Shown: positions 1-7,073, counted from the stretch's first letter. The stretch: DNA of 7,553 nucleotides from Pyrobaculum sp. (GCA_009903905.1 WYEI01000211.1:1-7553); one strand, 5' to 3'. Numbers and translations are program-made. The notes: generated by a model not told the origin, from the sequence alone.

Positions 1-183
1 GCCTACGACTTCGCCGGGAGGCTGAAAAAGATGGGCTTTAGATACGTGCTTGCGTACGTCTCGCCGGAGAACTACAAGGCTTTGGCCATAGCGAGGAAGA
101 TAGGCGCCGAGATAAAATGCAGAGACGTCTGCGTCGTCCAATACGTGCTGGCCGAGGGCGGCGAGGAGATGTGCAGAAGATAA
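1..183 (+). CDS. Probable GNAT-family N-acetyltransferase, C-terminal fragment
   Basis: Only the last 60 residues are in the window; the 5' end lies outside it. The reading frame is open from base 1 to a TAA at 181-183. The visible pattern is a short helix ending in KKMGFRY, a strand (VLAYV), then SPENYKALAIARKIGAE. This matches the end of the GNAT fold, where a strand is followed by an Asn, a helix (NxxAxxIxxKxG) that contacts acetyl-CoA, and a glycine-containing turn into the last strand. GNAT enzymes move an acetyl group from acetyl-CoA to an amine; the acceptor cannot be told from this fragment. The tail holds three cysteines (KCRDVC and EEMCRR). The gene stops 29 nt before the carA start and just ahead of a TATA box, so it is probably a separate transcription unit. 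The family call rests on pattern only and could be wrong for so short a piece. Confidence 0.5.
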   Translation, partial: AYDFAGRLKKMGFRYVLAYVSPENYKALAIARKIGAEIKCRDVCVVQYVLAEGGEEMCRR

Positions 184-184
184 G

Positions 185-192
185 TTTATATA
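185..192 (+). promoter_or_regulatory. TATA box of the carA-carB-lysX operon
   Basis: TTTATATA sits just after the TAA of the upstream gene. Its centre is about 25 nt before the ATG at 213, the spacing expected when transcription starts on or next to the A of the start codon, as is common in Thermoproteales. No Shine-Dalgarno sequence lies between box and ATG, which agrees with a leaderless mRNA. It is the clearest promoter in the window and the main reason to take 213 as the original carA start. Confidence 0.75.
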
Positions 193-212
193 GAGGCTCG
201 ATCGGGCTATTG

Positions 213-1291
213 ATGTCTAAGGGGCGAGTTTACAGGCGTACCTCGTCCTTGAGGACGGCACCGCGTTTGTAGGGAGGCATATAGGCGCGGAGAAGGTCGC
301 CGCAGGCGAGGTCGTATTCACCACCGCCGTCGTCGGCTATCCCCAAGTCCTGACGGACCCCAGCTACAAGGGGCAGATAGTGACGTTTACAATGCCCCTC
401 ATCGGCAACTACGGCGTTTCGGAGGACCAGCTGGAGTCAGACGGCATAAAGGCGGAGGGCGTCGTGGTGTTTGAAGCCACCGCCCCCAGCCACTACAAGT
501 CCGTCATGTCTCTCCACGAGTGGCTGGCGGCGGAGGGGGTCCCAGGCATAGCCAGGGTAGACACCAGGGCCCTCGCCATTAGGCTTAGGGAGCACGGGGT
601 CATGATGGGGGCGCTGGGGCCTGAGGAGCCCGGGGAGTTGCTCAGGAGGCTCAAGGCTTCTCCGCGCTACGACGAGGTTAACTACGTCGACTTGGTCTCG
701 GTGAAGGAGCCCAAGGAAATGGGCGAGGGCAGGATCTGTATAGGCGTGGTGGACTGCGGCGTCAAGCGGAGCATCCTCGCGGAGTTTCTGAAGAGGGGGG
801 TTAGGCTGAAGGTGGTCCCGTGCCGCAGGCCGGAGCTCGCCTTCGACTGCGACGCGCTTTTCATAAGCAACGGCCCGGGCAACCCCAGGCTGTTGGGCTT
901 TTTGGCGGAGCGCGTCAGGCAATACGTCGAGTACAAGAAGCCCCTCCTCGGCGTCTGTCTCGGGCACCAGGTTATCGCCATGGCGCTGGGGGCCGACGTG
1001 TATAAGCTGAAGTTCGGCCACCGGGCCAGCAACAAGCCCGTGCGGGACCTCCGCTTCACCGGCAAGACGTACATCACTGTGCACAACCACGGCTACGCCG
1101 TGGACCCCAAAGGCAGCGGCTTGAAGGCGTGGGCGATCCAGCCAGACGACGGCACGGTGGAGGGCCTCTTCCACGAATCCCTCCCCGTCTTAACCACCCA
1201 GTTCCACCCCGAGGCGTCCCCGGGCCCCCACGACACCCGGTGGGTCTTCGACATGTTCGTGAAGCTGGCGGAGCGCCATGCCGGACGTTAA
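213..1291 (+). CDS. carA: Carbamoyl-phosphate synthase small (glutaminase) subunit, with a frame break near the 5' end
   Basis: CarA hydrolyses glutamine and passes ammonia through a tunnel to CarB for carbamoyl phosphate synthesis. The C-terminal half is a class I glutamine amidotransferase. It has the oxyanion motif SNGPGNP, the nucleophile elbow GVCLGHQ, FGHRASNKPV, and the His and Glu of the triad in QFHPEASPGPHD. Counting from a GTG at 380, these are Cys193, His276 and Glu278. The N-terminal half carries VDTRALAIRLREHG. The uninterrupted frame with a usable start begins only at GTG 380 (303 aa), yet the codons from about 230 to 379 in that frame still encode conserved CarA sequence (LQAYLVLEDGTAF, GEVVF, LTDPSYKGQIVTFT). 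That frame has a TAA at 218-220 and no ATG, GTG or TTG between 221 and 379. The leaderless ATG at 213 is one base out of frame. Restoring one base near the GGGG at 221-224 gives about 359 aa, a normal CarA length. The 3' end overlaps carB by 14 nt. Function is certain; the start is not. Confidence 0.93.
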
Positions 1292-4200
1292 GAAGATATT
1301 AATTATAGGCTCCGGCGCCATCAAGGTCGCCGAGGCGGCTGAATTTGACTACTCGGGCTCGCAGGCCCTCAAGGCGTTTAGGGAGGAGGGCATAGAGACG
1401 GTCCTCGTGAACCCCAACATAGCCACCATCCAGACCTCGAAGCTCCTCGCAGACAGGGTCTACTTCGTGCCGATCCAGCGCCGGTTCCTGGTCGAGGTGA
1501 TTGAGCGGGAGAGGCCAGACGCCGTTGCCTGCGGCTTCGGGGGCCAGACAGCCCTCTCCGCCTGCGTCGACCTCCACGACTCCGGCGCCCTCGGCAAATA
1601 CGGCGTAAAGGTGGTGGGGACGCCCGTGAGCGGCATCAAGAGGGCTCTCTCCAGGGACCTCTTCCAGAAGGCCATGAGGGAGGTCGGCATACCGATCCCG
1701 CCCAGCGCGGCGGCCAAGACGCCCGAGGAGGCGCTGGAGACCGCCCGCGCCATAGGGTACCCAGTGGTGGTGCGGGTGAGCTTCAACCTGGGCGGCGCCG
1801 GGGCCTTCGTGGCTAGAAGCGAGGCTGAGCTCAAGGCCAGGGTGTATAAGGCCTTCGCCCAGTCCGCCATAGGGGAGGTGCTGGTGGAGAAGTACCTGGA
1901 GGGCTGGAAGGAGGTGGAGTTCGAGGTGGTGCGCGACGCCTACGACAACGTCGCGGCTGTGGTCTGCATGGAAAACGTGGACCCCATGGGGGTACATACT
2001 GGTGACTCCATAGTGGTGGCGCCGTGTCTGACCCTCACCGACGAAGAGTACCAGAAGGCCCGCAACATCTCCATCGGCGTGGCCAGGGCCATAGAGCTGG
2101 TGGGCGAGGGCAACGTGCAGGTGGCGGTCAACTACGCTGGGCCGGGGCAATACGCCATAGAGACGAACCCGCGCATGTCGCGCTCCAGCGCGCTTGCCTC
2201 AAAGGCCTCGGGGTACCCCTTGGCGTACATCGCGGCGAAGCTGGCCCTCGGGTACCGCCTCGACGAGGTGCTGAACCAGGTGACTAAACACACCGTGGCC
2301 GCCTTCGAGCCGGCGCTGGACTACATAGTGGTTAAGCACCCCCGCTGGGAGCACGACAGATTCGGCATATCCGAGGGGCTTGGCCCCGAGATGATGTCGA
2401 TAGGGGAGGCCATGGGCATCGGCAGGTCGCTGGAGGAGGCTTGGCAGAAGGCTGTGCGGATGATAGACATCGGCGAGCCAGGCCTCGTGGGCGGCAGGAT
2501 GTTTAAGGAGCTTACGCCGGAGGAGGCGAGGAGGTGCCTCGCGGAGTATAGGCCGTACTGGCCCATATGCGCCGCCAAGGCCATGTACCTCGGCGCCTCC
2601 GTAGACGAGGTGTATAGTTACGTTAAGGCGGATCGCTTCTTCCTCCGCGCCGTCCAACGCATCGTGGAGGCGTACAAGGCGCTGGAGAGGGGGGAGTACG
2701 ACATAGAGGAGCTGAAGGTGCTCGGCTTCTCTGACAGGCAGATAGCGGAGGCCCTGGGGCGGGGTGAAGACGAGGTTCGTAGGATGAGGAGGCGGCCGGC
2801 GGTGAAGAAGATAGACACGTTGGCGGGGGAGTGGCCCGCCGAGACCAACTACCTCTACCTCACATACGGAGGCGTCTACGACGACGAGAAGACGCCCACA
2901 GACTTCTTGGTGGTGGGGGCTGGGGTGTTCAGAATAGGCGTCAGCGTGGAGTTCGACTGGTCCACGGTGAATCTGGCTCAGGAGCTCCGCAACAGGGGGT
3001 TTAAAGTGGGAATACTAAACTACAACCCCGAGACAGTCTCCACGGATTGGGACATTGTGGACAAGCTCTACTTTGACGAGATAACAAGAGAAAGAATAGT
3101 GGATATAGCGGAGAAAGAAGGCGGCGTCACCGTTGTTCTCTACGCAGGTGGGCAGATAGGGCAGAGGCTCTACAAGGAGCTGGAGGCCGCCGGCGTCAAG
3201 ATAGGGGGGACGCGGCCCCGGTCCATAGACATGGCGGAAGACCGGGGCAAGTTCTCCGAACTGCTTGAGAAGCTGGGCGTGAGGCAACCGCCCTGGTTCG
3301 CCGCGAGATCGATAGAGGAGGCTGTGAAGCTGGCGGAGGACCTCGGCTACCCCGTCCTCGTGAGGCCCAGCTACGTGCTGGGAGGGACCTACATGGCGGT
3401 GGCGTACAACAAGGAGGAGCTCGTGGGCTTTCTCAAGAGGGCCGCTAAGATAAGCGGGGAGCACCCCGCGGCGGTCTCCAAGTTTATGCCCAGAGGGGTT
3501 GAGGCGGAGGTAGACGCCGTTTCAGACGGCGTGAAGCTCGTCGCAACGCCTATAGAACACATCGAACCCCCCGGCGTCCACTCGGGGGATTCCACCATGG
3601 TGCTCCCTCCCAGGAGGCTGGAGGAGTGGGCTGTGAAGAAGATGGCCGAGGCGGTACATAAGATAGCCAGGGAGCTTGAGGTGAAGGGCCCGCTCAACGT
3701 CCAGTTTATAGTCTACGACGATGTGTATATAATTGAGGCGAATCTTCGGGTGAGCCGCTCCATGCCCTTCGTAAGCAAGGCCACCGGCATCAACTACATG
3801 TCGCTTGTAGCAGACGTCTTAGTAAACGGCAAGCTCGCTGTAGACGAGGAGGTTGTCACGCTGAGGCCCAGCAAGTGGTGGGTGAAGTCGCCGCAGTTCT
3901 CCTGGTCGAGGCTGAGAGGCGCCTACCCGCGGCTGGGCCCCGTCATGTACAGCACGGGCGAGGTGGCGTCAAACGGCGCCGTCTTCGAGGAGGCGTTGCT
4001 GAAGAGCTGGCTCTCGGCGACGCCTAACAAAATACCGACTAGAAACGCCCTCATCTACACATACGACAGACACCATGCCGAGTTGCTTGCGCAAGCCGCC
4101 TCTCTCCTCTCCACAAGGCTCCAGGTCTACACCCCGGAGGATCTCGGCGAAGAGACGGCGGAGATGCTTAAGTGGAGGAAAATAGATATAGTAATGACGG

Positions 4201-4352
4201 CGGGGGACACCCCCGACAGGGACTTCCACATCAGGAGGACAGCCGCAGACACCAACACGCCGCTGGTGCTGGACTCCACGCTGGCGCTTGAGCTGGCCAA
4301 GGCCTTCCTCTGGTATTACAACAACGGGAAGCTGGAGGCGGCGCCATGGTGA
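1278..4352 (+). CDS. carB: Carbamoyl-phosphate synthase large (ammonia-ligating) subunit
   Basis: This 1024-residue protein makes carbamoyl phosphate from bicarbonate, CarA-derived ammonia and two ATP. It shows the usual duplicated layout. Residues 1-400 are the carboxyphosphate half: KKILIIGSGAI, AEFDYSGSQA, MGVHTGDSIVVAP at 237-249, and IETNPRMSRSSALASKASG at 294-312, with the metal/ATP ligands Q281, E295 and N297. About 400-540 is the oligomerisation region. About 541-920 is the carbamoyl-phosphate half: VGAGVFRIG, NYNPETVSTD, AEDRGKF, VRPSYVLGG, GVHSGDSTMVLPP and IEANLRVSRSMPFVSKATG at 819-837. Residues 925-1024 match the allosteric MGS-like domain (FHIRRTAAD) but are weakly conserved. 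Some first-half loops differ from the bacterial consensus (GSGAIKVAE for GSGPIxIGQ; VRVSF for IRPSF), but the catalytic arginines and acidic ligands remain, so it should be active. The ATG lies inside the carA 3' end, with a short GGAG 4 nt upstream, indicating translational coupling. The stop overlaps the next gene by 7 nt. Confidence 0.97.
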   Translation: MPDVKKILIIGSGAIKVAEAAEFDYSGSQALKAFREEGIETVLVNPNIATIQTSKLLADRVYFVPIQRRFLVEVIERERPDAVACGFGGQTALSACVDLHDSGALGKYGVKVVGTPVSGIKRALSRDLFQKAMREVGIPIPPSAAAKTPEEALETARAIGYPVVVRVSFNLGGAGAFVARSEAELKARVYKAFAQSAIGEVLVEKYLEGWKEVEFEVVRDAYDNVAAVVCMENVDPMGVHTGDSIVVAPCLTLTDEEYQKARNISIGVARAIELVGEGNVQVAVNYAGPGQYAIETNPRMSRSSALASKASGYPLAYIAAKLALGYRLDEVLNQVTKHTVAAFEPALDYIVVKHPRWEHDRFGISEGLGPEMMSIGEAMGIGRSLEEAWQKAVRMIDIGEPGLVGGRMFKELTPEEARRCLAEYRPYWPICAAKAMYLGASVDEVYSYVKADRFFLRAVQRIVEAYKALERGEYDIEELKVLGFSDRQIAEALGRGEDEVRRMRRRPAVKKIDTLAGEWPAETNYLYLTYGGVYDDEKTPTDFLVVGAGVFRIGVSVEFDWSTVNLAQELRNRGFKVGILNYNPETVSTDWDIVDKLYFDEITRERIVDIAEKEGGVTVVLYAGGQIGQRLYKELEAAGVKIGGTRPRSIDMAEDRGKFSELLEKLGVRQPPWFAARSIEEAVKLAEDLGYPVLVRPSYVLGGTYMAVAYNKEELVGFLKRAAKISGEHPAAVSKFMPRGVEAEVDAVSDGVKLVATPIEHIEPPGVHSGDSTMVLPPRRLEEWAVKKMAEAVHKIARELEVKGPLNVQFIVYDDVYIIEANLRVSRSMPFVSKATGINYMSLVADVLVNGKLAVDEEVVTLRPSKWWVKSPQFSWSRLRGAYPRLGPVMYSTGEVASNGAVFEEALLKSWLSATPNKIPTRNALIYTYDRHHAELLAQAASLLSTRLQVYTPEDLGEETAEMLKWRKIDIVMTAGDTPDRDFHIRRTAADTNTPLVLDSTLALELAKAFLWYYNNGKLEAAPW
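4334..4338 (+). promoter_or_regulatory. Shine-Dalgarno site of the lysX/argX-type gene
   Basis: GGAGG lies within the last carB codons, 7 nt before the ATG at 4346. It complements the 3' end of archaeal 16S rRNA and is a clear ribosome site in this window. It supports 4346 as the start and agrees with an internal operon gene that is translated from a leadered message, unlike the leaderless first gene. Confidence 0.65.
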
Positions 4353-5143
4353 CGTTGGTATACGACGTGTTGAGGGAGGAGGAGAAGATGTTGATCAAGG
4401 CGGCAGAGAGGCTCGGCGTGAGGCTAGAGCTGGCGCAAATCGGCGAGGCCGTGGAGGTGGAGGGGTGGCGGCGGCAGGAAGTCTACCTAATACGCACCCT
4501 CAGCCACAACAGGGGCATAACCACCGCGGCGATTATAGAGGGCAGCGGCGGCATCGCCGTCAACTCCTTCTGCGCCTTGGTCACAAGCTGGAACAAAGCC
4601 GCCACACACGCCAAGCTCAAAGGCGTGGGGCTACCTGTGCCTAAGACCGCAATCCTCTTCGGCGAGGCCGACGTGGAGATAAGGGGAAGGGCCATAGTCA
4701 AGACGGTGAGCGGTAGCTGGGGCCGCAAGGTGGCGCTGGTCTCCACGCCTGAGGAGCTGAAGCTCCTCCTGAAGTCGGCTGAGGGCGACGTGTTGATGCT
4801 ACAGGAAATGGTGGGGACGGGGGAGGACATAAGAGTCTTCGTGGTGGGCGGGAGAGCCGTCGCGGCCATGCGGAGGATTCCGCCGGAGGGCGACTGGAGG
4901 AGCAACGCCGCCCGCGGAGGCAAGACGCTCCCCCAGCCCATAGACGGCGAGCTCGAGGAGCTGGCAGTCAAGGCAGCGGAGGCGGTGGGCGCCCACTACG
5001 CTGGCGTCGACGTGTTGGTAGGCGATAAGCTGTACATAAACGAGGTAAACGGAATCCCCGAGTTCAAGGCCCTGGTAAAAACCACAAGCATCGACGTGGC
5101 GGCGCATATAATACAGACGCTCAAGGACCTCGCAAAGAGGTAG
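4346..5143 (+). CDS. lysX: LysW-dependent ATP-grasp ligase (LysX/ArgX, RimK-like)
   Basis: The family joins the alpha-amino group of 2-aminoadipate (LysX) or glutamate (ArgX) to the C-terminal glutamate of the carrier protein LysW, using ATP. This protects the amino group during lysine or arginine (ornithine) synthesis. The 265-residue protein starts like LysX (VTLVYDVLREEEKMLIKAAERLG). It has the strand VYLIRTLSHNRG at 46-57 and VNSFCALVTSWNKAATHAKLKGVGLPVPKTAI at 72-103, then the ATP-grasp core: VKTVSGSWGRKVALV at 118-132, VLMLQEMVGTGEDIRVFVVGGRAVAAMRR at 149-177, the family signature DWRSNAARGG at 183-192, and the metal ligands in VDVLVG and INEVNGIPEFK at 231-241. Length is near the usual 270-280. 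It follows carB with a 7 nt overlap and its own GGAGG site. Because carbamoyl phosphate feeds arginine synthesis, the position favours ArgX, or a dual-specific enzyme, but sequence alone does not settle the substrate. General RimK or glutathione-synthetase roles are unlikely given the NAARGG motif. Confidence 0.85.
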   Translation: MVTLVYDVLREEEKMLIKAAERLGVRLELAQIGEAVEVEGWRRQEVYLIRTLSHNRGITTAAIIEGSGGIAVNSFCALVTSWNKAATHAKLKGVGLPVPKTAILFGEADVEIRGRAIVKTVSGSWGRKVALVSTPEELKLLLKSAEGDVLMLQEMVGTGEDIRVFVVGGRAVAAMRRIPPEGDWRSNAARGGKTLPQPIDGELEELAVKAAEAVGAHYAGVDVLVGDKLYINEVNGIPEFKALVKTTSIDVAAHIIQTLKDLAKR

Positions 5144-5166
5144 CGGCGTTCGCCTTGCAACTCGCC

Positions 5167-6147
5167 TCATTTAAACAACGAGAAGAGCTTATCCTCCACG
5201 TAGGGCTTTACGTACGTCCTCTCCCCAATCTTCACCAGGTAGTCGCCGCGCGGCGCCACCCGCCCGATGACTGAGTGAGACACGCCGATTTTCCTAAGCC
5301 TCTCCTCAGCCTCGGCGAGGTGGTCCGGCGGCACCGTGGCTATGAGCACGCCTGAGCTTAGGGTCTCCAGCGGGTCTATGCCGAAGGCTCTACACAACGC
5401 CTCCACCTCCGGGTACACGGTTATTCTGCCGGGGTCCGCCGCGATGGAGACGCCGGAGGCGTAGGCCACTTCGGCGAGCCCGTTGGCGAGGCCGCCCTCA
5501 GTGGGGTCGTGCATGGCTGTCGCCACGTCAGCCAAGGCAAGCGCCTCCCTAGTCACGGAGATGCGGCGTATGAACTCCTTGGCCTTTTCCACAGCTGATC
5601 TGTCGACCCCCCGCCTCAGCGCCTCCTCCTCGAAGTCTGTGGCCAGTATCGACGCGGCCTCTTGCCCCGCCGACTTGGTCATTATCACGTAGTCGCCGGG
5701 CCTTGCGCCGGAGGTCGAGACGTAGCGGCTCCCCACCCCCATCGCCGTGACGACGGCGAGCGGCCGGGCCACCGCAGTGGTGACCTCCGTGTGTCCCCCC
5801 ACCACAGCCACCCCCAGCTCCCTCGCCGCGGAGTCCAGTTGCCCCGTGATCGCGTCTAAAACCCCCTCGTCAGCCTCGGGGGGTAGGAAGACCGCCACGG
5901 AGAGCCACATGGGCTCGACCCCCCTCACGGCTACGTCGTTAGTGGGCACATACGCCGCCAGGTAGCCCAGCAGCTTCACGGATCCCGATATGGGGTCGGT
6001 GTGGACCGCCAGGTAGCGGCCCCCCAAGTCGATGATAGCCGCGTCTTCGCCCAAGGCGGGCCCCACCACGACCTCTTTCCTAAAGGCGCCGCGTCTGCCC
6101 CACACCAGACGCTCCAAAACCTCCGGCGGCACCTTGCCGATTTTCAT
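5167..6147 (-). CDS. HypE/AIR-synthase-like ATP-binding protein lacking the HypE C-terminal cysteine
   Basis: This 326-residue protein belongs to the PurM/AIR synthase superfamily, closest in pattern to HypE. It shows LGEDAAIID at 32-40 and HTDPISG at 49-55 in the N-terminal ATP-binding domain, VPTNDVAVRGVEP at 67-79, VVGGHTEVT at 115-123, and the C-terminal-domain motif MHDPTEGGLANGLAEVA at 212-228. HypE uses ATP to dehydrate a thiocarbamate on its own last cysteine (a PRIC-type tail) and so builds the cyanide ligand of NiFe hydrogenase. This protein ends KLFSLFK and has only one cysteine (residue 252), so it cannot do that chemistry in the known way. Carbamoyl phosphate is the precursor of that ligand in HypF-dependent organisms, which makes its position beside carAB interesting, but it is on the opposite strand and is probably expressed separately. 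The actual substrate is unknown. The ATG at 6147 is supported by a TATA-like element about 25 nt upstream. Confidence 0.83.
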   Translation of the reverse strand: MKIGKVPPEVLERLVWGRRGAFRKEVVVGPALGEDAAIIDLGGRYLAVHTDPISGSVKLLGYLAAYVPTNDVAVRGVEPMWLSVAVFLPPEADEGVLDAITGQLDSAARELGVAVVGGHTEVTTAVARPLAVVTAMGVGSRYVSTSGARPGDYVIMTKSAGQEAASILATDFEEEALRRGVDRSAVEKAKEFIRRISVTREALALADVATAMHDPTEGGLANGLAEVAYASGVSIAADPGRITVYPEVEALCRAFGIDPLETLSSGVLIATVPPDHLAEAEERLRKIGVSHSVIGRVAPRGDYLVKIGERTYVKPYVEDKLFSLFK

Positions 6148-6153
6148 TAATAA
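6147..6153 (+). promoter_or_regulatory. TATA-like element of the aminotransferase-like gene
   Basis: TTAATAA is centred about 24 nt before the ATG at 6174, fitting a leaderless start. Its first base is the last base of the start codon of the divergent HypE-like gene. There is no Shine-Dalgarno sequence upstream of 6174. The motif is weak compared with the box at 185-192. Confidence 0.5.
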
Positions 6154-6169
6154 GGGGGTTTTCTCTCAG

Positions 6170-6175
6170 TTAAAT
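6170..6175 (-). promoter_or_regulatory. TATA-like element of the HypE-like gene
   Basis: Read on the minus strand this is ATTTAA, centred about 25 nt before the ATG at 6147, as for a leaderless transcript. It runs into the ATG (6174-6176) of the divergent gene. It is shorter than the carA TATA box, so the call rests mostly on spacing. Confidence 0.5.
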
Positions 6176-7073
6176 GGTTGACCTCAGCGGGAGGTGGGTA
6201 AAGATAGGCGACGCGGAGCTGGTGAAGTCGGTACACGAAGCCGTGGTGCTCGAGTTTGGACACAAGGCCCTTCAGTACACAGACACGGCGGGGGCGCCGG
6301 AGCCCAGGAAGGAGTTGCAACGGCTCCTCGCGCGGGCGGGGCTCCCACGCCACGTCCCGCTGTTTACAACCAGCCTTGCAGACAGCCTCAGGCTGGTGGC
6401 GGCGGCGCATCTGGAGCGGGGGGAGTGTCTAGACGTGGAGGACCCAAGCCAGAGGGAGGCCCTCGTCTACGCCGCTTGCGGGAGGCCGAAGGCAGTTTAC
6501 ATACAGCCCCACTGGCGGAACCCAGACGGCCACATATACAGCGCGGAGGAGCTGAGGGCCGCCGCGTCGCGGGCGCCCCTAGTCGTGTACGACCTAACCT
6601 ACGGCCTCCTCGCCGCCGAGGTGCCGGCGGTGGCCGAAGCCGCCGTGGTGGTGGGGTCGCTCGACCCACTCTTCCCCGGGTTGCACCTAGGCTTCGTGGC
6701 GGCGCCGGAGGAGCTGTTTCCCACCTACCTCGCCCTCCTGGAGGGCGCATATCTGCACCCGCCCACCTACATGCAGTACCTCTTCTACGTAGCTATGAAG
6801 ACGAGGGCCGTCGACAAGGTATTCGCCGTGCTCAGGCGGCGCGAGGCGTTGCTCCGCGCCTACTGTCCCGCCACGCCCTACTTCGCCTGGTGCAAGCCGC
6901 GCGACAAGACAAGATTTTTAAGGCTCGGCGCCATGGAGGGGAGTGTCTTCTCGAGGAGGGGACTCTTCGGGGAATACGTCAGGCTGGGCCTCACTAGTGC
7001 GACCGAGGAGGAGCTCGCAACCCTTCTATCCGGGGTTCCTCCAGAAGAACTTCAAGGTGGCGGCCATAGCTGA
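6174..7073 (+). CDS. Aminotransferase-like protein (PLP fold type I) lacking the catalytic lysine
   Basis: The 299-residue product follows the class I/II aminotransferase plan closest to the MocR/LysN type: [20 protein letters not shown] at 33-52, a ligand-loop equivalent ([16 protein letters not shown]), [11 protein letters not shown] at 82-92, PHWRNPDG at 112-119 (the QNPTG motif), [10 protein letters not shown] at 137-146 (Asp140 matches the Asp that binds the PLP pyridine nitrogen), [11 protein letters not shown] at 168-178, and [13 protein letters not shown] at 269-281 (Arg270 matches the substrate-carboxylate Arg). Where active enzymes have SFSK before PGLRLGY, this one reads [13 protein letters not shown], so the Schiff-base lysine is absent and about two residues are missing. 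Length is also below the usual 380-400. It may be a pseudoenzyme that binds PLP or an amino acid without transamination, or a decayed paralogue. The frame is intact with family motifs throughout, which argues for selection. It begins 26 nt from the divergent HypE-like gene and overlaps the DUF99 gene by about 17 nt, so those two are probably cotranscribed. Confidence 0.8.
   Translation: MVDLSGRWVKIGDAELVKSVHEAVVLEFGHKALQYTDTAGAPEPRKELQRLLARAGLPRHVPLFTTSLADSLRLVAAAHLERGECLDVEDPSQREALVYAACGRPKAVYIQPHWRNPDGHIYSAEELRAAASRAPLVVYDLTYGLLAAEVPAVAEAAVVVGSLDPLFPGLHLGFVAAPEELFPTYLALLEGAYLHPPTYMQYLFYVAMKTRAVDKVFAVLRRREALLRAYCPATPYFAWCKPRDKTRFLRLGAMEGSVFSRRGLFGEYVRLGLTSATEEELATLLSGVPPEELQGGGHS

Noticed and set aside
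437..1174. Long minus-strand frame (about 245 codons) opposite carA
   Set aside because: It lies wholly opposite conserved CarA sequence, has low-complexity His/Pro/Arg/Ala-rich content and no recognisable motif. Such frames are expected in GC-rich DNA.
1299..2150. Long minus-strand frame (about 283 codons) opposite carB
   Set aside because: It is a mirror of CarB codon bias with no domain pattern and no promoter. The plus strand is unambiguous carB.
2389..2405. Possible C box (ATGATGT) of a C/D guide RNA
   Set aside because: The match to RTGATGA is imperfect, no D or D' box (CTGA) was found at a suitable spacing, and the bases encode CarB residues EMMSIGE.
3721..3736. TATA-like stretch (GTGTATATAATTG) inside carB
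   Set aside because: It encodes the conserved strand VYIIEAN ahead of the NLRVSRS motif, and no gene starts about 25 nt downstream.
5144..5166. Terminator between the convergent ligase and HypE-like genes
   Set aside because: The 23 nt gap has neither a T-run on either strand nor a clear hairpin, so no terminator can be supported; transcripts may run into the opposite gene.
6194..6997. Plus-strand frame of about 267 codons overlapping the aminotransferase-like gene
   Set aside because: Composition is dominated by Arg, Gly, Ala and Pro and carries no motifs. The frame starting at 6174 carries the aminotransferase hallmarks and a spaced TATA element.
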